Below, one piece after another: positions 1 through 12,100 of a DNA stretch of 64,000 nt. Position 1 is the first letter of the stretch. Every line of letters begins with the position of its first letter. Both the position numbers and the translations under genes were made by a program. The stretch is from Mesostigma viride (lineage: Eukaryota > Streptophyta > Mesostigmatophyceae > Mesostigmatales > Mesostigmataceae), in contig RPFO01000941.1 of assembly GCA_009746045.1 (NCBI GenBank), positions 105,001 to 169,000 on the forward strand, given 5' to 3'. The notes under the pieces are model-generated. The model had not been told where the DNA came from. It searched no databases and saw only the letters and a program-made list of their open reading frames with translations.

Positions 1-123
1 TGTGCTGCTTGTTACAACTGCATGCACTGCTTCTGACAAGTCTGGATGTCCATGCGTGATCGGACCGGTGCACGCCCTCAGACTGTTCTGTAACCACACT
101 GCCTGTTTGCCACCATGCTCCAG

Positions 124-186
124 ATGGACCGGAGGCTCTACAAGCGCAACATGCAGGCAGCCATCGCCGCGATTCCTGGCCTGGAG
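124..186 (+). CDS. MTO1: MTO1 exon 1 of window
   Basis: Encodes [21 protein letters not shown], the family segment following the FAD-binding core (bacterial homologues read D-R-x-x-Y-R-x-x-M here). The acceptor is probably the CAG at 121-123 and the donor is GTAGGC at 187; it ends in phase 0. Earlier exons with the GxGxxG dinucleotide fold lie off the left edge. Confidence 0.7.
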
Positions 187-3100
187 GTAGGCTGGCACCC
201 GCGTCGGTTGCCCGCTTCGTGCTGGTATTCGTGCTATTGTCCAACTAGATGGCATTGAAAGGTCTAAGAAGATTGGGATTACGTTGTGCCTGCCTGACCG
301 AGCTTTGCAGGCGCGGGAAAGGGTTTGGTTGTGCACCCAAGCCATATGTTTTGTTTCCCCCCAGATGTTCTGCCATTTCTGTGGGTTGGTGGGAGGAATG
401 AAACGGAGGGAAAGGAAGGGAAATGGAGGGGAAAAGGAGGGGGGAAGTAAGGGGGACGTAGGGGGGAAGTAAGGGGGAAGTAGGGATGAAGTAGGGAGGC
501 AGTAAAGGGAGAACTGCAGTAGGGGGGATGTAGAGGGAAAGTATGGGGGAAGTAGGGGGGAAATAATGCCTTTGTTGTAGCGCTTAGGAATCACCCGCCT
601 GCCCAGACAACCCAGACAAGTGCAGCTGCTAGCATGCACATGCAACCCCCCTGGGCTGGCAATTCCCTCCGCCCCAAAGCGCCTAGCCACTGGTGTAGCA
701 TTTCGGTGAGGCCAAGCGCCAGGCCTTGAGAAGCCACCCGCGCGGAGCCGAGACATGCTTCTGTGATCTTGTTTGTGCTGTGCACGATGCCTTCCAGCAA
801 TGTTACCTATTGCTGGTGTGCATCCTTAGGCTGCTTTCCTTTCTTCCTACGCTGCAACATGGGTCTACCAATCATGTCTACAGTCACGGCGCCGGGTATG
901 GCCGATCTGCATTTCTGCCAGGCCGCTGTTGATTTCTTTCTGTTTTCATGGACCTTGTTGTATGTTTAACACACCCTCGTCACTGACTGGTTGACATCCG
1001 GATCCATGGTTCGCAGGGTATAACCTACAAGTGTCCTACGTGAACCTCATGTCAACAAGTGTGTCACGTTTATGTACCTTACAGGCACATCATGCACTGC
1101 TGTACTACTACTACGTGAATTCAAATCTCATGTGTATATCCACTTGTGCATTTCGCACGCATGTTTTACCAACCCTCCCCCTCAGGTCGTGGATGGCGTG
1201 GTCGCCGACCTGCTGCTACGCACATCCCGCGCCACCAGCGGTGCGGCCGACATCACCAGTGGCGGTAGCTTAGGTAACCGCATCGAACCGCAGGGCACCA
1301 ACAGCGCACATGGGGGCGGCGCAAATGGCGCGGGTGCCAGTGTTCGCGGGGACGGGAATGGGAACGGCGGCGCGGCCTCTCCGTACGCAACCGGGGGCCA
1401 CCCAGGGGGGCACACGGCCACGGTGGAGGGCGTTGTGCTGGCGTCTGGGAAGGAAATCCGCGCACGCTCAGTGGTGCGTGGTCGAATCAATTTCAGGGGT
1501 AGGTGATTGCATCTGTTTCACGCGGTGAAGTCCTATGCTGTGGGGAGAATGAGGACGTACACAATTGGTGTTTCAGGGGTACGTGGATATGGCTGGGGTT
1601 GTGCAAACCCCTTATATATTTTCCGAGCGCACTGGATCTTTACAATGTGTGGAGCGAGGATAAATGTTCCTGGACGCAAGTATGGTGCATATGCAGGGGG
1701 TTTTGCTCTCGTGGTAGGGACAACCATGTTTCACTCCAAGGGTAGGGAGAACCATGGCATATGTCGTGGGTTGGATGCTGGCTCGGTTTGGCTGGCCTTG
1801 TGGCCTGTGGCTTCCTGCGGTAACCTTAGTGCTTTTTCTTCCTGACAGGGAGCCTATCCAGCCTCGTCCCCACTGCCGCTTGGCACGGCAGCCGCTTTTC
1901 TAGGGCCATGGGCGAGTGCAAGGTGCCGGGGCCAGCCTTAGCTAACGCTCGGCGAGGCAGCCGCTTTTCTTCTCTCCCACTTTCATAGCAGTTTCATGCA
2001 GTTTCACAGCAGTTTCATGCAGTTTCACAGCAGTCTTCCAGTTTTGTAGGTTATGTTTTTTCCAGTGTCATAGCAGTGTCCTACGTCCTGGGCGGTGAGC
2101 GCAGCATCCCGTGTCATAGCAGTGTACTACGTCCTGGGCGGTGAGCGCAGCATCCCGTGTCATAGCAGTGTACTACGTCCTGGGCGGTGAGCGCAGCATC
2201 CCGTGTCATAGCAGTGTACTACGTCCTGGGCGGTGAGCGCAGCATCCCGTGTCATAGCAGTGTACTACGTCCTGGGCGGTGAGCGCAGCATCCCGTGTCA
2301 TAGCAGTGTACTACGTCCTGGGCGGTGAGCGCAGCATCCCGTGTCATAGCAGTGTACTACGTCCTGGGCGGTGAGCGCAGCATCCCGTGTCATAGCAGTG
2401 TACTACGTCCTGGGCGGTGAGCGCAGCATCCCGTGTCATAGCAGTGTACTACGTCCTGGGCGGTGAGCGCAGCATCCCGTGTCATAGCAGTGTACTACGT
2501 CCTGGGCGGTGAGCGCAGCATCCCGTGTCATAGCAGTGTACTACGTCCTGGGCGGTGAGCGCAGCATCCCGTGTCATAGCAGTGTACTACGTCCTGGGCG
2601 GTGAGCGCAGCACGCTGGCGCTTTTATGCGCGGCGCAATCTGCCTGGACCGAGTGGGTGTCATAGCAGGGGTGCCCCCGTGTGTGTGCCAGCGTACGTGT
2701 CGGCGCAGGTAGAGATACGCCTGTAGAGACGTGACCGAACAGTCAATGAGCAAGAACAAGTATACTCATGTAATGCCCGGGCTGCCTTGCGGCTGCCGGG
2801 TGGATTCGCAGCAGTCAACCTCAGCTGCTTGGCCTGGCTTGGGTGTTGGTTTAGTGCCTTCCCATCCTCACGCTAAGTGGGCTTGAGGCTTCTGTTCTCC
2901 CTGTGCCTTGTGCGCGCCCATTTCCACTGGATGGCTGCGAGTGGGGGATGCACCAAGCAGTTCACTGTATAGATTCGCCACCTGTGTGGACGTACTTTCA
3001 CCTATGTGGTAACCCTTGCCCTCATTCCTGCACTGCTTACTTGATCTATGGATTCGCCCTTGCCCTCAGTCCCTCACTGCTTACTTGATCTATGGATTAG

Positions 3101-6100
3101 CCCTTGCCCTCAGTCCTGCACGGTTGGGCATACACAGCAAAACCAAATGTCTGCAAATGTCGTAGCTCCTGCCACTTGGCCAGAAAACTGGCCAAATCTT
3201 TTGCCACTGCCGATCCGGATCAGGCAGCACTTGCCTCAAAAGGTATGTCGCGTGAACCCTATGACCTTGCTATAGCGGCTACCCTTCCATCTCACTATAA
3301 AGAAACTATGTTCAGAGAACCACAGTTCTTAACCTAAGGCTCCTTGGCGAAAGAAACAGCCTTGATGATGGCACAGCTTGGCACACTTGCACTGGTATTC
3401 TCATCAGGAAATGCAAGCAGCATGCATGCCTACTGGCGCATCCACACACTACGACAATTGGCAGCACGCGGTTAGAGCTTGTCCTGACTAGTGGTGGAGG
3501 GCCATGATCCCATGTTCCTTGAGACACTGCTCTGGCACCCTGCCAGGTGATCACCACGGGCACCTTCCTGCGCGGCAAGATCTGTATCGGTGATCAGGTC
3601 ATCTACGCGGGACGGCTGCCAGACGTAGGGGAGAAGCAGCTGGAGGTCCGGCGCCCGCAGCAGCAACAGCAGCTGGAGCAACAGGGACAACAGCGACAAG
3701 AGCAGCAGCAGGAACAGCAGGTTGCGCAACAGAAGCAGCAGCATGTAATGCAGCAAGGGCAACAAGGAAAACAGCACCTGACGCTGCAGGGGCAAGGCCA
3801 AGCGCAATGGCAAGGGCAACAAGGGCAGCAGCCGTCGCAAAGAGAGACGTTGCAGCACGTTCTTACACTGCAAGGGCAAGGGCGAGGGCAGCAACAACTG
3901 CCACCCTTGCATGGGCAGCGATGCCAGGCTGACAGGAAAGCATACGGCTTTGTGCAAGCATCCACTCGTGCGGAGGACGGGGATGGTGGAGAAAGAGCGG
4001 CGAGCGCCAGCCGCCTGTCGCAGACATTCATAGCGGCAGGGTTCCAGTTGGGGCGCCTCAAGACAGGTGCGGCGACACCCTTTAATTGCCATTTATAGAC
4101 CTTTCCGGCTCATGAATAGCGGTTGTGCGCTGGTCTCCACGTTGGTCTGTCCTGGACATAGCCTGAATAAAACATGGGTTCTATCTGACGGTAGTGCTCA
4201 TGCATTTGTCGGGACTGTGAGAATGAACTGAATGTGTTAATGTACTGGGATGCGAACTGCGCAGTTGAGCGACATGTGCCTGCCGTTTGCGTGGCCTGCC
4301 AAATGAGCTCAAGTTTTTTCTGATGTACTAAGCAATGTTGTTGACGGAGCCCTGGAAACCCTGGTTCGGTGTGCCTCAACGGTATGATTGTCAATTTTGG
4401 CCCATCCTTTCTTGCGCTAGCGTTGATGTGGAAGTGTGGGCATGCATATATATGCAAAGGTTGCTCATTTGTGCTAAGATCTTCTGTGCTACAAAGGAAC
4501 ATTTTGTACCCTACCACCTTGTTGACAAGTTTATTTTTGGAGTTTCGGTGAAAGGGGAAAGTGTTTCCAGTTTTCCTCGCTGGAAAGATGATGGCTCGGG
4601 TGAATGTACAGGTAGGACAGTTTTCCTGCACTTCTGCGGCTAACCTGCATGTCGTGTTTGCTGCCCGTGTATGTTTTCTCCAGGCACGCCCCCTAGGCTG
4701 AATGGTCCCACTATCAAGTACGAGGGCTTGCGGGTGAGGGGCTGTTTACTATCAGACATATGTCATGGTCACATTTATCTCTTCCGGTATCTATTTAGCG
4801 CAAGCCCTGTGATCAGACCTCAGTTCCTTGTATACATTCTATAGAATGTGGAGCAGGCGGTAATTGATAGCCTGCTGCAGACATGGGTTGGGAAGACTAA
4901 AAACAGGCCGCCAGGATGCCTTGACAGCCGATAGGCAAGAAAGACCCATGTTGTTCTCTGCCATGAAGACTTGGTGATGCTCTTGTGTATACCCTGATCA
5001 TGAAACATGTTTGCCAGGTGGCAACTGTCGATTGGCTTGTTCCTCCAACCCTTGCTTGCGTGGCTGATCTCCCCCCTGGTCATCACCACGAAATTGAATA
5101 GGACCACGCTCCAACACCCCTTTTATGTGCAGTTCTCGGCATGACTTGGGGGATATCTCTCCTCTGGTAGTGGCTTTAGTGCTTGGGGATGGATCTGTCT
5201 CAGCGACTGTACTTGTAAACACTTCCATGTAGCACTTACTTACATGCGGTAGTTCAAGGGTGGGGTACCTCCTGTGGCGACATCTGGACGCTTGTTAGCC
5301 CCCGCAGGCCGTAAAAGTAGGCAGATGCAGCTAACCACCTATGGACTGATTTTGATTGAGAGCACTTTTCAACCTGCTGTTGGCTGTTGTGCTGTGGGGT
5401 CTGCGCCTTGTGTTCTTTGCACAAGAGTACGCTTTGCTTTTTCCTTGTCTCGTCGTGGTGATTTCTTGCTTTGAAACATGTTCTTCATTTGCCTCTTGTT
5501 TGCTACATTTTGTTTCGTTGGCCTGTTTGCAGGCCAAGGACGGGGACGTCTCTCCTGTGCCCTTCTCATTCTTGCATGAGGTGAGCGCCACCGCACCCGA
5601 ACGCGTGCTTGATTATCTCTCGCATTCGGTTGGAGTTACCAATGCAAGGAACTCAAGGCCAACTAATATTGAGGGCCAACTAATATTGAGGGGAACGAGG
5701 CGGAGCCTTTCCTTGGAGAGCAAATAGCTCGGCTGTGGTCTGCGGTCTGTGCATCACCAGCACCAACAGAGTCTAAATAGGAATCCGTTGATAGAAGAGG
5801 GGAGAAGAAACAAGGGAGAGGAGCATATCACTGAGTGCTATATCCATTTCTGGCCTTGCCTTGCTTTGCATGCATCACCACAAAACATCAAATTTATTAC
5901 AATATGTGTGCTAGCTCTATACGGTGGAATAACACAGACATGTCTACCAGATGGCAACACGGCCATCTGTATGCTAGGGTGAGCACACTTTGTGAATGTG
6001 CAGGGCCAGCCCACAGCAGCTGTGCCCCTGCTCTACCCCTTTTGCCAGGGTGGGTGGGTGGGAGGCAAAAGAAACAACCTGCTTCCCTAGAATGGAAGCC

Positions 6101-9100
6101 CACCCTTTATAGCAACCACCTCTCCAGCCAACCCCTACCTGGGTGGCTGGGGTACGGGTGCCAGCACAAAAAATATTTTTTCTAAAATTATTTTTTCTTT
6201 TGGTGCTATACGGCGTTGCATTCTCCGCTCAGCAGGTTAGTCATAGATAAAATGAGCATAGCTCACCAAATCCATTTCTGGCCTTGCCTTGCTTTGCATG
6301 CATCACCACAAAACATCAAATTTATTACAATATGTGTGCTAGCTCTATACGGTGGAATAACACAGACATGTCTACCAGATGGCAACACGGCCATCTGTAT
6401 GCTAGGGTGAGCACACTATGTGAATGTGCAGGGCCAGCCCACAGCAGCTGTGCCCCTGCTCTACCCACATCTCCTTACATGGCTAACAGCCGAAAATACG
6501 TAGGACATGCAAAAAAGAAAACTTAAACTACCTAGCTATGGGGGTACTTTGTCCCAACCCAGGTTCACCCTCGGGTTAGTTAAACCATTTCCCCCCTGAC
6601 CTCCCACACAAGGGTGAGGTCAGTTGATAGCTAAAAGACGAGAGATAAAACAGGAGGACGTCAAAACTCGACGCCACCGAAGTGGCGCCGGAAAGCCGCT
6701 GGGTCAAAACCCAGGGCCTGAGCCCAGAGGGCGGGTGGGATGTCGCGCCCCAGGAGGCTGCGGTGGAGGCCAATGTAGCGCGTGACCGAGAGGGCCGAAG
6801 CCCACCGGCCGCGCAGCTGGATGGCCTCCGGCGACTCGCCAGCGATGGCGTCGTGCGTCGCCCCCCCATGCCGGAGGCTGTGAAAAGAAAACATCCCTGG
6901 GATGCCCATGCGGGCCTGCACAGCCTCCCACTGCTGCCTAGCCTGGCTGTACGTTAAGCCCGAAAGAGGAGTGCATCCGGGGGCTGGCCAGCCGTCAGAC
7001 GTCGCAGGAGCCACAAAGAAAGTGGATCCCGGACGAGGACGTGCTGGGCCGCCCCCTGCGCAGTTTTGGGGTTGCGCAGCACAAGGGCACCGACCATGGG
7101 CCCTGGCTCGAGAAGGGGGTGGCCGGGATGAGCCACATCCCGAACCCGCAGCCCTAGCGCCTCGCTAATGCGTAAATACTGCTGGAAAGCAATAATAATC
7201 AACGCACTCAAATGCACCTGTCGACGTGAAACTAGCAACAGGGCAGTGAAATAGCAAAGGCGCCAGGGCATAGGCGGAGGGCTGACAGCCGGAACAAGCC
7301 GCTGCCAACCTGCTAGCAGGCGGTCCGCCAGTACCCAATTCCGAACAATGTCGGGGTAGTACAGGTGCAGACAGGCCTTGGCATGCTGGCATAAGGTACG
7401 CCCCCGCCCGCCTCTGGCATGGTAGACAGCAGAAATCCACTCACAGAAAATGGCTTCCGCGTCAGCTGGGTCGACAGGGCCAGGTGGCGCCCACGCCACG
7501 TAGACAGCCGCCGCACGCCGGTACGCTGGCAAGGTAGACACAGGGTTGACTGTGCCCTCCAAAAGTGCCAAGTCCCGAGGGCGTCGCGCCCCCTCAGGCC
7601 CAGGGTTGGGATGCACGTCACCACACCGGGTCAAGTCAGGAATCCAAGCGCCACGCCGACTGGCCTTGTCAGCTGGGTTGTGGTCGGTAGCCACCCAGAC
7701 CCAGTGGCTCTGCGTGTCGCCAGCCAGTGACAGAGCGCAGTAGCGCCGAACCAGCTGGTTGAGGCGGTAGGAAGACGACCGCCCTCTGACAAACGCCCCC
7801 ACCACAGCACTCGAGTCCACGAGCCGGACGACTCGCTTACCTCGACACGCCTTGGTCCGGCACGACCACTCGACCCCCTGAGTCGCAGCAATCGCCTCCT
7901 TGACGTTGATGTGGTTAGGCTGCCCCCGCCACCGGTAGGACAGTGCCGTACGCCAGTGGCCACTATCCAGCAGGCTGTAGTCCCCCTCCATGCGCTCCAG
8001 GTCCCAGTCCTCCCCAGACGTTAAAGCTGTCGTCCGCCACCCCCGCGCTTCGTTCCGGGTCGCGAGCCGGGCACAATCGGCCCCAGGCAGGTCCCTGTAG
8101 ACCACCCCACCGCCGGAGCCGCTCGCATCACTTGCGACGACCCGGTCAGAAAGGGGCCGGGCCCTGGCCGCCCTCAAAAAGGGGGCCAGGTCGATCGCCG
8201 CCTGAAGCTCCTGGCGGGCCCCCGCAGGGAGGCGCCAGCAGCGCCCAGGCAGGGAGGCGTTCATGGCTGCTAGCAGCCGGTACGTCTCAGACCACACCGA
8301 AAGCATGGGGCGGCACAGCAGATGCATCCACACCCACTTCCCAAGCACAGAACTAAGTTCGCGGTAGTATGTAAACCCGCGATCTAAGATTCTATGAGTA
8401 GCAGCGATAACTGCCACCACACGCTCAGGAATAGGCACCACGTCACCATCTCTTTGGTGAATGACCCCCACCGCCTGCACACCAGTCTGCTCTGCTGTCG
8501 CCCGTACCACCTTGTCAGACTTCTGCACCAGCCCAACAGCGGCGTAGGCAGCCTGAACACGATCTAGCTGCTGATTCACCCCATCCACCGACGCACAGTG
8601 GGTGAAATGGAGGTCATCGATCGTCACAGCATGCATACCTTCCAGATCCTGCCGAGATTCGAAGCACGGCGAGGGCGCCAAGGGCGCAGCAGGGTCCTCC
8701 TCCAGCCTCAGCCGGACGGTCTCCCCCGCCTCGTTGGCCTCCGCCACCAGGATCAGCGCGGACATGTTGATGCTCAGCCCACGACTAGCCTCCAACGGCG
8801 GCTTGGGGCCACAGCGGTACAACACAGACTGATGCACACACTGGGCCACGGCGACGGCCAGCTTGTTGCCCATTGGCCAGCACAACATCCACGGCCACAC
8901 CTTCCGACGAGCCCCACTCAGGCCCACCAGATCCGACCACACCGGCATCCACGCACAGTACCGCCGCATCCAAACTGGCAGGCGGAGTCTGTTGTAGTAC
9001 GAATCCAAATCTGATACGCCCCCAAAAACATCCTCCCCAGCGCGCGTGGGCAAATCGCAAATCACGCCAAGGTGTGGTAAAAAAGCGGGCATAGGATCGG

Positions 9101-12100
9101 TAGTGGCATGTTGCCACGCCGGTTGTCCACAATCAGCCGTATACGGCCGTCGGGCTTTCCGACCCCAAAAGTACCGTTCACCATAGGCGGCTCCTCCTCA
9201 AAAAATCCACCCAAAATCCCCCTCTCCACACACACCGTGCAAACCCGCGCGAACTCCTCCATGCTACACCCCCGCGAGATCCGCATCGACTTCTGCAAGA
9301 TCCGCTCTGCTGGGCTCAGCGTCCGTACCATCCTACTCTCATCATTCAAAATTGCTCCCCAAGAGGGGGGTAGTAAGTTCAGCACATCCACTTGGCCACC
9401 TTCCCCCGGACCAGGCAAGGCCAAGCGTGCGGCCACTAACGGTTCGTAAGGGGCTCCTTCAGCATATTCACCCCCATCCACTACAGATCCTGCCATTGCC
9501 GCTACGGAACCACCGTTCCGGCGGACAAAGGACCTGCAAGCATCATCGATCCCATCTAGGGCCGCCTGCTGCAGAGGCCCGGGCACACGGGCTGAATCTA
9601 CAGCAGGCGGGTCTCGCCCCCCCCCCCCATCCAGTTTAACGCCCTAACCGTCTGACAGGCTAGTGTGCGAGCATTAAAAGCCCGACTCATCCTATCGCGC
9701 CTACGGCCTGAGCGTACCTGCTGCCACCAGTCACGAGGTGGCAGGGGTGCTGGAAGAGGTAGTGGAAGAAGGCACCGCTCCCTCACTTGTTGTTGTTGGA
9801 CGGGCCGCCCTGCCCCTTCTTGCCGGGACCCTGCTCCAGCTTGTGCTGCAGCTTCCCCATGCTCATCGCCGCCCGCACCGCCGGAGACGTTTCTTTTGCC
9901 TGAGAACCTCACGTGACCACATCACAAAAAACAAAAGGCAAAAGAAACAACCTGCTTCCCTAGAATGGAAGCCCACCTTTTATAGCAACCACCTGTCCAG
10001 CCAACCCCTACCTGGGTGGCTGGGGTACGGGCGCCAGCACAATTTTTTTTTTTTTTTTTTCTGAAATTATTTTTTCTTTTGGTGCTATACGGCGTTGCAT
10101 TCTCCGCTCAGCAGGTTAGTCATAGATAAAATGAGCATAGCTCACCAAGTATGGAAACAAAGCGATAGTGGTGGGTGGCCTTGCGCAACACGGGGCGGAG
10201 CGAACGATCAAGATCAGAAACAAGGTCTCTTGTGGATTGATGGCGTGGGTGATGTCCGTTTGCTATAGAATCCACGCCACATCATTACAGTCTTCATGCC
10301 ACACCATTATAGTGTCCATGCCACATCGTCACAGTATGCATGCCACATGATTATGGCATCACGCCAACTCCATTATTGTATCGATGCCACATCGTTATAG
10401 TATCCATGACCCGCCTTGCTGCGGTTGCCTGATATGTTGTGGTTTGCCTGATGCCTCCCTGGCACGCCCTGGTTGCGCGCGCGTCCCCGTATTCTCCCCC
10501 CCCCCCCTCCCTTCTCCCCCCCACACACACACATGCACACCGCCACCACCATCAACACCACACATTCTGCACTGATGGTTTGAGCGCAGGCCCAGGGGCC
10601 AGTACCCTGGGCACCGGAACCCAAGCAAGTCACATGCTACGGTGAGTGGATGGAGACATGGAGAAGGTTGACGGGAAAAAGCTTATAGCAAAGGGGCGAC
10701 TGCCTTCAAGACTATGGGCCTAGGGGGCTTAAGCACGTCACGCGCTACACTTCAGTGTGTTGCCACCGAAGTCTCTGCTATATCCCTCTGCTACATGTCG
10801 GTTGTGTAGTAGTTTAGTTAGTACAAGCCTCTTCTGTGTGATTTGACATATATAGCAGATTTCCACACCTGAGAAGTGTCTCCCATTAGCAGCAGCAATA
10901 CTAATGTCTATGTATGCCCATCCTGACCTGCTGATTGCTATCCATGTGCGTGCTATATCGTCCCAACTCCTGTTACAAAGTGACCCACACCAAGAAAGCT
11001 GTTCGTGTGCATGCTATACTGTCCGGATTTAACTTACAGTGACCCACACCACAGAGATTACCGAGAAGATCATCCACGAACACCTGCCGTCGCTGAAGGG
11101 ACGCTTCGAGGGGGGCACGGATGGACAAGGGACTGGCCCACGGTATTGCCCGTCCCTGGAGATGAAGGTAGGGTGGCAAAGCCGCAATAGACTAGGCTTT
11201 GCAAAGGGGGTGAATTTCCTAGTTCTCGAATGGTACGCTGGTGGAGAGGAGGACGACGTCGCAAGCACGCATCAACTTCAGGGGGTTGAATTCCCTATTT
11301 CTGGGACACGACTGTATTTCCTGACTGCGTAGTAAGTCTCTGATCAGATCTGGTGTGCTATTTTTTTTTGCTTTGTTGCCCCGTTCTAGAGGTTATCTGG
11401 AGGTAAGCTACAATAGACGGGCGGGACGATAGTAATCTGGTGTTCGCTATGTTGCTTTGCTGCCCCGTGGAAGAGATTATGGCTCGGAGGCAAGCTACGA
11501 TACACGAGCCAGCAGTTTATGCTCCTTGCGCTCCCTCTCCTCCCCCTTGTGGCGCCCATCAGTTCGGCTCTTCCCAGACCCAGATGTGCACCCGTAACTA
11601 GGTTCTCTGAACATAGTTTCTGTATAGTGATACGGAAGGGGAGCCGCTGATGCTAGATGCAATAGAGCTTTGTGTTGTGATCGTAATAAGGTTGATTAGG
11701 CTTCTAGTGTACGAGTATTACGGATGATATGGCCTAATTGTTGCGGCCGGTACCTTGACGGGGTGCTGAGTACCTTGACGGATTTTTGCGTCTAGATTCT
11801 CCTAAAAGATCTATGATTGTGGACGGGGTTGCAACAAGCACTATCTGAAGTAAAACTCGACGGCTAAAAATGTTTAGAGGCCGTTGCCGGAATCTGGCCG
11901 TTGGTAGAGAGCCGTTGGCCTTGAAACACGATAAAAGCTTGCTCACCTAACCCATGGCGGTCTCTTTTGTTTTAAAGAAGGCGGCGACAGGGGTCAGGGG
12001 CAGCGTACCTGACGCCCGGAATTCCTTTCTGCAGAGCGGCTGGGACGCTGAAGCCCGGGCGGAAGCCAGGTTCGACAGGTGCTGGGAAGCAATTAGCGAA

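Larger units (their letters stand above)
1474..3546 (+). other. MTO1 intron 2
   Basis: A 2.07-kb intron. It holds a short TTTCA(C/T)AGCAG repeat around 1981-2080, a 46-bp minisatellite (2065-2612) and a small relic of the B-family YR element terminus (3273-3334). Nothing else was recognised. Confidence 0.7.
5842..10148 (-). mobile_element. YR retroelement A1 (PAT/Kangaroo-like), in MTO1 intron 5
   Basis: A tyrosine-recombinase retrotransposon coding on the minus strand, antisense to MTO1. It has split direct repeats: terminal block 1 (5842 to about 6050) plus block 2 (6063-6269) at the left, block 1 again at 6270 to about 6465, and block 2 at the right end (9937-10148). The junction at 6269/6270 is the two element ends fused. 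Read on the coding strand this is A1-[ORFs]-B1A2-B2, the arrangement known for PAT/Ngaro-type elements. The pol region is nearly complete but frameshifted. Gag is almost wholly deleted, and a leader segment of about 47 bp at 9888-9935 is inverted relative to copy A2. Confidence 0.88.

Noticed and set aside
2065-2612. CRISPR-like array
   Set aside because: The 46-bp units are directly abutting with no unique spacers, and the context is a eukaryotic intron.
3472-4092. Minus-strand open frames rich in Leu or Cys opposite MTO1 exon 3
   Set aside because: They are antisense shadows of the CAG-rich glutamine tract; the sense frame matches MTO1 on both sides.
5331-5596. Minus-strand open frames over MTO1 exon 5
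   Set aside because: No family motif; the plus strand carries the conserved PVPFSF exon with proper splice sites.
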